Source of the DNA: Halosimplex pelagicum
Lineage (GTDB): Archaea; Halobacteriota; Halobacteria; Halobacteriales; Haloarculaceae
NCBI RefSeq assembly: GCF_013415905.1
Contig: NZ_CP058909.1
Location: forward strand, 2,356,001-2,420,000
Length of the DNA stretch: 64,000 nucleotides
Reading direction: 5' to 3'
Positions within the stretch are counted from its first letter, which is position 1, and every line of letters begins with the position of its first letter. Both the position numbers and the translations under genes were made by a program. This document shows positions 7,393 to 15,097 of the stretch, one piece after another. The notes under the pieces are model-generated. The model worked only from the letters and a program-made list of their open reading frames with translations, searched no databases and had not been told where the DNA came from.

Positions 7393-7401
7393 TCGCCATC
7401 A

Positions 7402-7557
7402 ATGACTTGTGACCAGTGCAACACTCAGCCGATCGGCAACGGACGCTACCAGTGTTCAGATTGCGGGAACGTCGTTCACGTTGACGAGCGTGTCCACGAC
7501 AGCATGGTCAGTTCGACCAGCTCGGCTATCGACACGGGTCGTCCCCAACGGTTCTAA
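7402..7557 (+). CDS. Small zinc ribbon protein (51 aa)
   Basis: MTCDQCNTQPIGNGRYQCSD continues with CGN, giving a compact C-x2-C ... C-x2-C zinc ribbon in the first 21 residues with a polar tail. Too short to be found by length; the promoter box supports it. Function unknown. Confidence 0.65.
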   Translation: MTCDQCNTQPIGNGRYQCSDCGNVVHVDERVHDSMVSSTSSAIDTGRPQRF

Positions 7558-7637
7558 CCGCCGATTCCGCCCCCCTTTTTGCTATCACCCGCCGACCGCA
7601 GAAACACGGCCGCAACCGCACCACTATCGATGAGTTG

Positions 7638-7734
7638 CCCTCCCCCGACGCCCGGAGGGGCGGACAGCCGCCGCCCACCCCTCCTCCCCTCCTCACGCGC
7701 TCAACCCGCGAGCGCGTTCGGCTGCGCCGGAGGG
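7638..7734 (+). repeat. Type A element, copy 4
   Basis: Outer stem CCCTCC/GGAGGG; first hairpin around GGCGG/CCGCC; second hairpin ACGCGCTC/GAGCGCGT with loop AACCCGC. It follows the 7402 gene on the same strand. Confidence 0.75.
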
Positions 7735-7752
7735 CATCTGTATCTGTTGGGG

Positions 7753-7794
7753 CCGCCGCGCCTTCGGTCAACCGCCCGCACTCAGGCGCGGCGG
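7753..7794 (+). repeat. Type D hairpin, copy 2
   Basis: CCGCCGCGCC/GGCGCGGCGG stem as in copy 1, with the loop shortened by about 6 bases. It precedes a type C palindrome, as copy 1 does. Confidence 0.7.
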
Positions 7795-7833
7795 AACTGT
7801 CACATCGTCGTCGTCGCGCCAGCGCCCGGTCTT

Positions 7834-7903
7834 CCCAGAGCACCATAATGGCCTCCAACGGGGTCAAACCGCGACCCCGTGTAACCACTATGGCGCTCCG
7901 GGG
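7834..7903 (+). promoter_or_regulatory. Type C palindromic promoter, copy 3
   Basis: Arms CCCAGAGCACCATA (7834) and TATGGCGCTCCGGG (7889) pair with two mismatches. The inner hairpin ACGGGGTC/GACCCCGT with loop AAACCGC is identical to copy 1. The ATG at 7917 is 28 bases after the TATGG of the right arm. Confidence 0.6.
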
Positions 7904-7916
7904 TAGCGGGGCGCGT

Positions 7917-8039
7917 ATGGCGCGACGACATCGCCACGATCCCGACATCGTTGAGTGTTCAAACGACGACTGCGAGCGTACGTTCGACCTCGCGCGACAG
8001 TCGTACTACGGCGGCGAGTGCCCGACCTGCCGGGACTGA
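7917..8039 (+). CDS. Small zinc-finger-like protein (40 aa)
   Basis: MARRHRHDPDIVECSNDDCE leads into a 40-residue protein with C-x4-C (CSNDDC) and CPTC near the end: a plausible zinc site. An in-frame ATG nine codons upstream lies inside the palindromic promoter, so the later start is preferred by analogy with the other MAR-type genes. Confidence 0.6.
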   Translation: MARRHRHDPDIVECSNDDCERTFDLARQSYYGGECPTCRD

Positions 8040-8075
8040 CGCGCCCGGCGCGGCTTTTCTCGTTCTGCTCAGTTA

Positions 8076-8172
8076 CCCTCCCCCGAGGCCCGGAGGGGCG
8101 GACAGCCGCCGCCCGCCCCTCCTCCCCTCCTCACGCGCTCAACCCGCGAGCGCGTTCGGCTGCGCCGGAGGG
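8076..8172 (+). repeat. Type A element, copy 5
   Basis: Near identical to copy 4 (outer CCCTCC/GGAGGG, loop AACCCGC in the second hairpin). It follows the 7917 gene and stands 17 bases before the next promoter box. Confidence 0.75.
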
Positions 8173-8188
8173 TAACCCAGCCCCGTCG

Positions 8189-8214
8189 TTTCTACCCACC
8201 GATTAGGGCGAGAA
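8189..8214 (+). promoter_or_regulatory. Shared promoter-like box (copy 10)
   Basis: TTTCTA, then CCCACCGATT and AGGGCGAGAA; 28 bases from first T to the ATG at 8217. Confidence 0.65.
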
Positions 8215-8216
8215 CC

Positions 8217-8363
8217 ATGAGATCTACCTCATGTCGTTTTCCTCACTGTGATGAACAGGCGACATTGATCCCCGACTCCCGAATCGGCATCCCTCGGGAT
8301 GTCGTCCACGACGATGTGCTCCATGAGTTCGAGTGTCCCGACGGCCACATCACTGTCCACTAA
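8217..8363 (+). CDS. Small zinc-binding-like protein (48 aa)
   Basis: MRSTSCRFPHCDEQATLIPD begins a 48-residue protein with C-x4-C (CRFPHC) and a later C and H (FECPDGH), consistent with one zinc site. Supported by the promoter box; too short to be found by length. Confidence 0.6.
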   Translation: MRSTSCRFPHCDEQATLIPDSRIGIPRDVVHDDVLHEFECPDGHITVH

Positions 8364-8367
8364 CAGG

Positions 8368-8482
8368 TGAAAGCCCTCGCCGCGCTCGCGGGTCCCGCTG
8401 AGCGACATATCCGGTCAAACCGCGACCGGATAGGGGCCGGCTCAGCGACCGCGAGTGCGTCTCGCCCTTTCAGTCCACCAGG
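8368..8482 (+). repeat. Type B nested-hairpin element, copy 3
   Basis: Same ends as copies 1 and 2. The apical hairpin is ATCCGGTC/GACCGGAT with loop AAACCGC. Copies 2 and 3 are close relatives; copy 1 is diverged. It begins five bases after the 8217 gene's stop. Confidence 0.75.
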
Positions 8483-8499
8483 AACCCCAACCACACGTG

Positions 8500-10420
8500 A
8501 GCGAATCGAAGATTCGCGGGGTCGGACGCGGTCCACCCCGCTCGCTGCATTGTATCGCTCAGCCCGCACGGTGGGAAAATTAACACCGCGTAACAACGTC
8601 GGCTGATTTCCGGGACACTGCTCCACGCGCGTTGACTCCTGAGCCGGGTCACGATTCGCGCGGCGAATCGACCGGCTCAGGAGCCAACCCACGGGAGCCG
8701 ATGTGACATTGCCCGCCGAAACCGAGTACTGCGCGGTCCCGACCCACCGGACATCGGCGGACCCTACCCGCGCTGCGAGCCCTCGCGCGGGTCCCTTCCG
8801 ACGATCTCCGGCGGCTCGGAACACCGCTCGTTTACGGTTTCGACGGGCTGCCGTCACATCGGGTCGTGCTACGACCAGGTTTCCTCACTCTGCCGATCCC
8901 TTGCGCGGCGCAAACCGCACGCCGCGCACCCGGCGCGTTGGCGAGCTGGCCCACACCACGATATCAGCAGACACTACCCGCGCCCACCGGCGCGGGTCCC
9001 TTCTCCTGATATCGGGCGGGCCAGCGGCCAACCCACCGGGTCGGGACGATGCCTGCCACGTGCCCTGGCGAGCCGAGCGCCGCGAATTGCTTCGCTCGCT
9101 GCCCGCTCGCATTTCGCGCTTCGGAACAGCCGCTGAACCGGACCGGGTCACGATTTCGGGCGATTCACCCGCTCGCTCTCCGCAGCGCCCGCTCGCGGGT
9201 CCCATCACCCGAAATCGACCGGTTCAGCGGCTGTTCTCGCCGTCGGTCGTACTCGACCATAAGCAATTTTCCGCTGACCCAGCGGCACTGAACACCATCC
9301 CGATTTCACCCGCGTCAGACCTGCTCGCTGCGCTGCGCGGCCTGACGCGGGCGAAATCGAGGCGTTCAGAGACCTCGCTGGGTTGCGGAAAATCGTCGAT
9401 TCGCCTAAGCCAGCGGCACTGAGCCGGGTCACGATTCGCGCGGCGAATCGACCGGCTCAGAGACCGCGCTGGCTTGACGAATCGCCGGCTCGCAGCCGAC
9501 GGCTCGCGCGAAATCCCGCCCTTTGTGCGGGTCACGATTCATCTGCGTTCGTCCCACCGCGCACTGCTCCCGATTCCAGCGGACCCTACCCGCTCGCAAG
9601 CTCGCGGGTCCCTTCCACTGGAATCGGCAGTGCGCGGCGGGCTCACGTTGTGAATCGACCGCAGTCGGGCGGGTTCGCAATTCACGGCGCTCGGCGGCCA
9701 GGCCACGCGCCGGGCGTCGTTCTGGGGGTGGGGGCAGAGCCCCCAGAATCGGCAGAGCCCACAGTAATCTCTTTACACTTAAGCGGCTGCGGTTCCTGCG
9801 AATCGGCCGCCTTGCCGCCGCGACCCGGTTCACGATTTCACGAGATTCACCCGCTCGCTCAACCCGCAAGCGAGCGGGTCCCATCTCGCGAAATCGACCG
9901 GCTCTCGCCGTCAGTTCGGCCGATTCGATAACCGACGGCCTCGCGCTATTTCAAACGCGCGAGGCCGTCGTTTCGCCTACGAGACGCGACCTGACCCAGT
10001 CCACGATTTCGCGGGATTCACCCGCTCCTTCGTCGCGGGTCCCATCCCGCGAAATCGGCTGGCTCAGCTCTGCCTCTCGTGGCGAAACGGCCGCTTAAGT
10101 GTAAACCACCCCCCACACTTGTCGGATGTCAACTGCACGTTTTGGGGAGACCACTTGCCGGTTGGAACGCGCACTCGCAGGGACTGAACGCCGACCACGA
10201 TACCGGCAGACACTACCCGCCTTCGGCGGGTCCCTTCTCCCGGTATCGGCGGCGTCAGCCCCGCTCGAAGCGCGTTCCCTTCCAGCTTGTGGCTCTGACC
10301 CGGTCCTCGATTCGGGGCGATTCACCCAGTCGCTGCGCGCCGTAGCGTGCTCGCTTTGTGGGTCCCATCGCCCCGAATCGGCCGGCTCAGAGGCCAAAAC
10401 GCACAGTTGCTTCCAACTTT
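8500..10420 (+). repeat. Large block of nested palindromes, no genes
   Basis: About 1.9 kb made almost entirely of long imperfect inverted repeats, each with two to five stems stacked inside one another. Three recurrent modules are visible. R: CTGAGCCGG-GTCAC-GATTCGC ... GCGAATC-GA-CCGGCTCAG (8637 and 9419). Q: stem, GATTC, ACCCGC ... GCGGGT, CCCATC, stem (near 9150, 9835, 10005, 10310). P: stem, C-x-GAC-x-CT, ACCCGC ... GCGGGT, CCCTTC, stem (near 8755, 8963, 9568, 10195). The unpaired strips GTCAC/GA, GATTC/CCCATC and CCCTTC keep their sequence while the stems on either side change on both strands together. Open frames here exist on both strands and none looks like a protein. The strand given is that of the flanking genes. 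Confidence 0.75.
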
Positions 10421-10536
10421 TGCGGGGGGTTGAGATCATAGAGGGGGGTGACCCCAGTCGGGTCGTGCAGGCCGGTCGCGGGCGGTTGACCGGTTGCATC
10501 GAACCGCGCGTTGGTGCGTTTCGCACCGCACGTTGG

Positions 10537-10564
10537 TTTTTACGCCTCGATTGGGAGTGGAGTG
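10537..10564 (+). promoter_or_regulatory. Shared promoter-like box (copy 11)
   Basis: TTTTTA, then CGCCTCGATT and GGGAGTGGAG; 37 bases from first T to the ATG at 10574. Confidence 0.7.
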
Positions 10565-10573
10565 TTCGTATCT

Positions 10574-11803
10574 ATGACGCGAAACATCGACGTTACGGAA
10601 ACTGGCTCGTACGGAATTCAAGATAATGACGTCAACGTGGACGGTGTCTGGAGCAATCAGGAAACTGGACGGACGCCGATGAGCGGCGGTGTGACGGTCG
10701 GGACCGAGGTTGCGACGACGGCGTTCAAGGACGCGCACGAGGCGGAAGGCGGGATGGTCGTGGGCGACGTGGGCGTCGAAGCGCAGGTCAGTCGGCGTGA
10801 ATCCCGACGTGCGCCTCGGGGATTCGATGACCCGGAACTAAACGAAGAAGCGTACACGCTCGCGACTCAGGAACGCATCGAGGGCGAAGCCGAGGCCGAC
10901 CGTCGCTCGGACGCGCTCGCTGAACGGTTCAAGAGCGTTCGTGAGTCGTCTGAAGAGGAGGACGAAGACGCAAACATCCTGAGCCGGGCCGAGCGATGCA
11001 GGGAGGAAGTCACGTCTGGAACGCATTACCAAGAGACGACGAGCGAAGAAGCGCCGGACGTCGAGACCGGGCCTGAGAACCCGTTCGAGGAACTGACGCA
11101 GGAGCAGTTGGCTCAGGTCAATCAACAAGCAGACCGGCTGAACGACGAGTTCACGGTCGGCACGGCGCTCGGGCGCGCTTCCTTCGCCAAACTCCTCGCT
11201 CGTCGAGTCGCGAAAGGGAGTTCGGTCCTCGATGCCACGCTCGCCGTGAAGGAGCACGTTCAGAAGTTCCCCGACGTCATCCAGCCGATTGCGGAAATCG
11301 ACCCGTTCGACCAGTACCAGACGACGGTTCGCGGCACCATCGACGTCCTCTGGAAGCCGAAAGGCAGTGGCCAGCGGCAGGTTGGGCTGATTTCGGACGA
11401 TACGAACGAACCCGTCAAAATCACCATCTGGCAGAAGTCGGGCGACAAACCGCTGCTCCGAGAGGGGGACGTCGTCGAGGTAAACCGGGCGAAGGTCAAC
11501 GCCTATCAGCGCGACGGTGAGTGGGAGACGACGCTCGCGGTGGACGCCGAATGTGAGATTCATCACATCGAACACGGAGATGGCGACCGTCCCCGGATGG
11601 GCAAGTCGAGCGATGAGCACAAGCCCCCCGCGTGGCGCGCAGATTCGGACACTCACGCCTGGCTGACTCAGTCGGACCTTCCGAAAGGCGACGTGGACGG
11701 TGACATCAGCGACGAGAAGGTGGACGCCATCAACGCCTGGATTCGTGGGGAAATCACCGAGGACGAAATCGAGGACTACACTGAATCGCTCCGCGAGGAG
11801 TAG
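10574..11803 (+). CDS. OB-fold (RPA-like) nucleic-acid-binding protein
   Basis: 409 residues. Residues about 1-180 are acidic and probably disordered. Residues about 240-340 read as an OB fold of the single-strand-binding/RPA type: YQTTVRGTIDVLWKPKG, VGLISDDTNEPVKITIWQK, LLREGDVVEVNRAKVNAYQ, WETTLAVDAECEI. Helices flank the fold. The likely role is binding single-stranded DNA or RNA. A TTG 21 codons upstream is rejected because the promoter box lies inside that extension. It sits directly after the 1.9-kb palindrome block, which could be its substrate, but that is only proximity. Confidence 0.65.
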   Translation: MTRNIDVTETGSYGIQDNDVNVDGVWSNQETGRTPMSGGVTVGTEVATTAFKDAHEAEGGMVVGDVGVEAQVSRRESRRAPRGFDDPELNEEAYTLATQERIEGEAEADRRSDALAERFKSVRESSEEEDEDANILSRAERCREEVTSGTHYQETTSEEAPDVETGPENPFEELTQEQLAQVNQQADRLNDEFTVGTALGRASFAKLLARRVAKGSSVLDATLAVKEHVQKFPDVIQPIAEIDPFDQYQTTVRGTIDVLWKPKGSGQRQVGLISDDTNEPVKITIWQKSGDKPLLREGDVVEVNRAKVNAYQRDGEWETTLAVDAECEIHHIEHGDGDRPRMGKSSDEHKPPAWRADSDTHAWLTQSDLPKGDVDGDISDEKVDAINAWIRGEITEDEIEDYTESLREE

Positions 11804-11847
11804 TCGGGCCGGTCGCGGCTCTCTCTTTTTCCCCATATGCGCGTCAG

Positions 11848-11935
11848 CCCCTCCCGCCGAGGCCGGAGGCTCCCGATGGTCGCCTCCCCCTCCTCACGCG
11901 CTCAACCCGCAAGCGCGTTCGGCTGCGCCGGGAGG
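11848..11935 (+). repeat. Type A element, copy 6
   Basis: Outer CCTCCCG/CGGGAGG, hairpin GGAGGC/GCCTCC, hairpin ACGCGCT/AGCGCGT around CAACCCGCA. It follows the OB-fold gene on the same strand. Confidence 0.75.
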
Positions 11936-11996
11936 ATCTCTATATCTATGGAGGACCGAAACTCACGAACTCTGGCCGGATCGACAGCGGCGAGAG

Positions 11997-12023
11997 TTTG
12001 TAGCCCTCGATTTGGGTAGAGGG
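11997..12023 (+). promoter_or_regulatory. Shared promoter-like box (copy 12)
   Basis: One of the best copies: TTTGTA, then GCCCTCGATT and GGGTAGAGGG; 32 bases from first T to the ATG at 12029. Confidence 0.75.
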
Positions 12024-12028
12024 TACTT

Positions 12029-12667
12029 ATGAAAGGCGCAGGCTCCGCCCCGACGACGCAGATTCGCACGCTCGAACGCACCGACATCAGCGAGCTCGTG
12101 CCGGCTCGCCTCGAAGATCTCGACTACTCCGTCTACGATCAGCTGACCGATTTCCAGCATCGCGGGTCCCGCTGTGAGGTCGACCGGATGATCTCGCATC
12201 TCGGCGCGGCCATCGAGAACGAGGCGGTGATGCGTGGCGAAGAGTCCACACCTGTCACCTTCCACGAGTTCGAGGCCGTCGAGATCGTCCTCGACGCACT
12301 CCAGAGCAAGTACCCCGCGTGGTTCGGCGACAACGAGGCGCTCGCCGACCTGGAGAAGCCAGTCTCCGACAACCACCTCTCGACGTCGGACCTCAAAGAG
12401 GCCTACTTCGGTGAGCAGATCAACCCGGAGACTTCGAGCGTCGGCGGCGATGACTGGACTGACCAGAAGCGCGTCATCATCCCGCTGCTGGCGATCGTCC
12501 TCTCCCGCGTTCGTGAGCAACTCCAGAAAGACTCCGAAGCGTCGACGAACGCCGCCCAGCAGACCATCAAGCGCACGATTCTCCGTGAAGCCTACGAGCA
12601 CGACCTCGACGAGACGGAAATCGGCGTAGCCGTCGATGCCGCGCTCCAGTCGCTCGACGAGCTGTAG
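12029..12667 (+). CDS. Hypothetical helical protein
   Basis: 212 residues, mostly helical by composition, with no cysteine motif or membrane span. Segments such as VTFHEFEAVEIVLDALQSKYP and QQTIKRTILREAYEHDLDET are amphipathic. Unrecognised. Single-gene unit bounded by a type A element on the left and a type E plus A repeat on the right. Confidence 0.75.
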   Translation: MKGAGSAPTTQIRTLERTDISELVPARLEDLDYSVYDQLTDFQHRGSRCEVDRMISHLGAAIENEAVMRGEESTPVTFHEFEAVEIVLDALQSKYPAWFGDNEALADLEKPVSDNHLSTSDLKEAYFGEQINPETSSVGGDDWTDQKRVIIPLLAIVLSRVREQLQKDSEASTNAAQQTIKRTILREAYEHDLDETEIGVAVDAALQSLDEL

Positions 12668-12699
12668 ACGGGCGGGTGGGCCACAGCGCCGCTCGATGT

Positions 12700-12921
12700 T
12701 TCGCGTTCAGCAGCGGTCCCCAACAGGGTTCACCCCCGGCAAACCACGCCGGGGGCTGCACACCCGTTTGGGTCGCCACGCAGTGGCGACCTTCACCCCT
12801 CGGCGTTCTGAGAACGCCTCGCCCCTGACAGTTCCGGGGTTCGGGGGGACGCTCCACTTGCGGCCTGCACGCTCGCTCAACCCGCAAGCGAGCGAGCTTG
12901 CCCTCAGTCCCTGCGGATCAT
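12700..12921 (+). repeat. Type E repeat, copy 2
   Basis: Matches 4254-4468. The diagnostic hairpin is GGTCGCCAC/GTGGCGACC here (12771-12791) against GGCCGGCGC/GCGCCGGCC in copy 1: several paired positions differ and all remain complementary, while flanks such as CCCGTTTGGG are kept. A second hairpin is lengthened by GCTC/GAGC. Confidence 0.75.
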
Positions 12922-13015
12922 CCCTCCCGCCGAAGCCGGAGTCCGACGGACGTAGTTGCGACGGCCTCCCCCTCCTCACGCGCTCACCCCGCGAGCGCGT
13001 TCGGCTGCGCCGAAG
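12922..13015 (+). repeat. Type A element, copy 7
   Basis: Second hairpin ACGCGCTC/GAGCGCGT with loop ACCCCGC; the first hairpin is replaced by a longer irregular one. It directly follows type E copy 2, as copy 1 follows type E copy 1. Confidence 0.65.
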
Positions 13016-13075
13016 CAACCTCTATTTTGCCCAGTCAGTATCCGACCCATCTCTTCCCGCCTTCCCGATAGCAAG

Positions 13076-13101
13076 TTTCTACCCTTCGATTTGGGCAGAA
13101 T
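13076..13101 (+). promoter_or_regulatory. Shared promoter-like box (copy 13)
   Basis: TTTCTA, then CCCTTCGATT and GGGCAGAATGG. The ATG lies inside the end of the box, 24 bases from the first T: the closest spacing seen. Confidence 0.65.
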
Positions 13102-13324
13102 GGAATTCAACAAATTCCTGAAGCGAGAACTGAATCGGATAGACGAGCAGCCCGACGACATCATCAAAGCAACCGCACTTCAAGCCGAACGAGTCCTCAA
13201 GATTCTGCGTGGTTCGGAACCGACTCGGCAAGAACAGCGAGCGATTCTCGAGTTCCTGAATGGCGCGGATCGAACCTCACCCCAACACGACCCAGCCGCT
13301 ACGGTCGTCAGCACGACAGCGTAG
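13100..13324 (+). CDS. Small helical protein
   Basis: 74 residues, MEFNKFLKRELNRIDEQPDD then a helix and a Leu-rich second helix (QEQRAILEFLNG). Charged and all-helical; could be a small DNA-binding or adaptor protein, but no family is recognised. The ATG overlaps the promoter box, which implies a leaderless transcript or a slightly later start. Confidence 0.65.
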   Translation: MEFNKFLKRELNRIDEQPDDIIKATALQAERVLKILRGSEPTRQEQRAILEFLNGADRTSPQHDPAATVVSTTA

Positions 13325-13330
13325 ACGTGG

Positions 13331-13356
13331 TTTTTATTCCTCGGTTTGAGTGGAAG
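13331..13356 (+). promoter_or_regulatory. Shared promoter-like box (copy 14)
   Basis: TTTTTA, then TTCCTCGG and TGAGTGGAAG; 36 bases from first T to the ATG at 13367. First of two boxes before the SLOG-like gene at 13563. Confidence 0.65.
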
Positions 13357-13366
13357 AAGAGTTGCT

Positions 13367-13543
13367 ATGAACGATCCTGAGCCTTCCCAGCCCGCGAGAG
13401 CACAGACCTCGTCGGGGGTCGGAGCAGTTCCCGATGTTCCGCTGGCGGGAGCGCAGCACGATATTTTTAGCCCTCGGTTGGGGCGAAGGGAGGCTTACAC
13501 AGAGCAGTCGGTCGCGATGAATCGTACTCGAAACAACCGATAA
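13367..13543 (+). CDS. Possible leader ORF before SLOG-like paralogue 1
   Basis: 58 residues, low complexity at first and basic at the end. A second promoter box lies inside the frame, and the last nine codons (ATG at 13517, MNRTRNNR) could be translated alone from that second promoter. It ends 19 bases before the SLOG-like start. It may be a regulatory leader peptide rather than a protein in its own right. Confidence 0.4.
   Translation: MNDPEPSQPARAQTSSGVGAVPDVPLAGAQHDIFSPRLGRREAYTEQSVAMNRTRNNR
13464..13490 (+). promoter_or_regulatory. Shared promoter-like box (copy 15)
   Basis: TTTTTA, then GCCCTCGG and GGGGCGAAGGG. The nearest large gene starts 99 bases from its first T, so the transcript has a leader, unlike most copies. 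Confidence 0.65.
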
Positions 13544-13562
13544 CGACCCTTTCCAGACAACG

Positions 13563-14477
13563 ATGTCCGCAACTAACGACACCAACGCTAGCACCGACTC
13601 CAACCAGACCGTCGCCGTCATCCCCACCGGCATCACCGGTAATCCGTACTACATCCGCGACGTGGCGCAGTTCGTCGCGATGGTCGAAGCCGAACTCGAA
13701 AACCTCTCAGCGGCCACTGGCCCCATCAGCGATATCGTCATCCGTGGGAGCTACCAGCTGGCCAAAGTCGTCGAAGAGAACCTCGACACCGACCTCGATG
13801 TCGAATCGCACTCGATGGACTTCCGCACGTTCCTCGACGACGAGGGTGAGGACGAGTTCGACATCCCCAGCGTGATCGGCGACGGGCAGCCGGTCGTCAA
13901 GCACATCGAAGCAGTCCACGGCAGTGAGGTCGCCGCCGAGTTCGACCTCAACGAGTCCGACGATCGTCGTGAGTACGTGGACGGCGATGTCCTCTCCCGA
14001 ATCGAAGACGAGGAAGAAGACGGCCAATCGCGAATCGGCCGGGCGAAGGCGAAATCCAAGGGGAAAGCGACCGAACAACTCCTCAACGACTACTTCGACT
14101 GGGCGGCGACGGCCGACCACGTCGTCATCCTCGAAGACGGAACGGACACCTACGAAGACGCTGCCACGGACGTTCGTGGCGACAACAACTGGGTCAAGTA
14201 CGCGACGGCCTGCGACGGGCAGGTTCGCTCGATTCGGATGAGCGGCGGCGAGGACGGCGTGCTGAACTGGACGCACGCGATGCTCGTTCGCGACCAGCTC
14301 GAGGCCGACGATCTCTCCGACAGTCAGGTCGCGCGGCTGAACGAGACGCTGGACGAGGACCAGCTCGAGAACCACGGCGTCCCGGTTCAGTCAGACGACT
14401 CCAGCGACGAGGAGCGGCGTGTCCAAGCAGAAGCCCAGGCCGTCGCCGGCGAAGCCGCAGCGCCCGCCGACGACTGA
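13563..14477 (+). CDS. SLOG-like paralogue 1
   Basis: 304 residues. N-terminal TVAVIPTGITGNPYYIRD, a helix, then DIVIRGSYQLAKVVEENL recall the first half of a SLOG domain (strand-GSR-like loop, helix, strand-GG loop). The middle is an acidic insertion. The second half has SRIGRAKAKSKGKATEQLL, then ADHVVILEDGTDTYEDAATD and NWVKYATACDGQV, comparable to R-N-x2-M ... D-G-x-S-x-G of YspA. The conserved block RAKAKS ... NWVKYxxxCxG defines a family shared with 16007, 28993 (diverged) and 30378. The canonical GGA-x-GAD loop is lost, so ligand binding is uncertain. Acidic tail. Preceded by two promoter boxes. Confidence 0.55.
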   Translation: MSATNDTNASTDSNQTVAVIPTGITGNPYYIRDVAQFVAMVEAELENLSAATGPISDIVIRGSYQLAKVVEENLDTDLDVESHSMDFRTFLDDEGEDEFDIPSVIGDGQPVVKHIEAVHGSEVAAEFDLNESDDRREYVDGDVLSRIEDEEEDGQSRIGRAKAKSKGKATEQLLNDYFDWAATADHVVILEDGTDTYEDAATDVRGDNNWVKYATACDGQVRSIRMSGGEDGVLNWTHAMLVRDQLEADDLSDSQVARLNETLDEDQLENHGVPVQSDDSSDEERRVQAEAQAVAGEAAAPADD

Positions 14478-14559
14478 GCGCCGAACACGCCCCCTTTTTG
14501 CTGCTGGATGCTGCTCGACGGGCGGGGGCCAACCGACCGCCCGGCAGTCGGCTCAGCGT

Positions 14560-14656
14560 CCCTCCCCCGAAGCCCGGAGGGGCGGACAGCCGCCGCCCGC
14601 CCCTCCTCCCCTCCTCGCGCGGTCAAACCGCAACCGCGCTCGGCTGCGCCGGAGGG
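14560..14656 (+). repeat. Type A element, copy 8
   Basis: Outer CCCTCC/GGAGGG; first hairpin GGCGG/CCGCC; second hairpin CGCGGT/ACCGCG around CAAACCGCA, where copies 4 and 5 have GCGCTC/GAGCGC: compensating stem changes. It follows paralogue 1. Confidence 0.75.
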
Positions 14657-14712
14657 AACTCTGTTCTGTTAGGCCGAGCGCAAACACCCTCTCTGACAGC
14701 GTCCCACGTTCG

Positions 14713-14739
14713 TTTTTATACCCCATCTGGGGTGGAGGG
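14713..14739 (+). promoter_or_regulatory. Shared promoter-like box (copy 16)
   Basis: TTTATA, then CCCCATCTGGGG and TGGAGGG; the ATG at 14747 follows. Heads a four-gene operon with overlapping starts. Confidence 0.7.
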
Positions 14740-14746
14740 TTTTCAC

Positions 14747-15097
14747 ATGAGCGAACCTGAAGCAACAGAGCAGACGTCGAGCACGCAAGAAGCACCGCGA
14801 ATCGGGTCACCAAACCTGACGAACACGCACGAGCCGGAATCCGAAGTCAAGCCAATCGAGGCTGCAGAAGACGATTCAGATCCGACGTTCCGCGCTGTCT
14901 ACACTGGTTTCGATGACGACCTCGAAGTCGAACTGGTCAAGCGCGTTCCGGCGACCAAAAGCGAGCACCAGTTCGGGCACGCGATCATCGACCGGCCCGA
15001 GTGGGACGAGTCGAAGAAGGCGCTTCTGCAGAACGTTCGCGTCGATGTGCTCAACGAGGATACCGAGGCCGAACTGGAGGTGGAGATCGATGGGTAG
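14747..15097 (+). CDS. Hypothetical acidic protein, first of four coupled genes
   Basis: 116 residues. The first 45 are disordered and acidic; the rest reads as strands (TFRAVYTGF, LEVELVKRVP, QFGHAIIDRP, VRVDVLNEDTEAELEVEIDG). Its stop lies inside the next gene's start. Unrecognised. Confidence 0.7.
   Translation: MSEPEATEQTSSTQEAPRIGSPNLTNTHEPESEVKPIEAAEDDSDPTFRAVYTGFDDDLEVELVKRVPATKSEHQFGHAIIDRPEWDESKKALLQNVRVDVLNEDTEAELEVEIDG

Noticed and set aside
1228..8482. Type B ends (CTTTCAGTCCACC) as CRISPR or leader sequence
   Set aside because: Superficially like haloarchaeal CRISPR repeats (GTTTCAG...), but the copies are single, kilobases apart, and part of long hairpins.
8703..9931. Several 100-240-codon frames on both strands
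   Set aside because: All lie in the nested palindromes; GC-rich inverted repeats give open frames on both strands by symmetry. No promoter box or protein signal.
8500..10420. Replication origin
   Set aside because: Palindromes could suit an origin, but there is no Orc1/Cdc6 or RepH gene nearby and no ORB-like element was noticed. I cannot support it, only keep it as an alternative.
10838..11836. 332-codon minus-strand frame opposite the OB-fold gene
   Set aside because: It is the mirror frame of a GC-rich acidic gene; composition is Leu/Arg/Val-rich with no motif.
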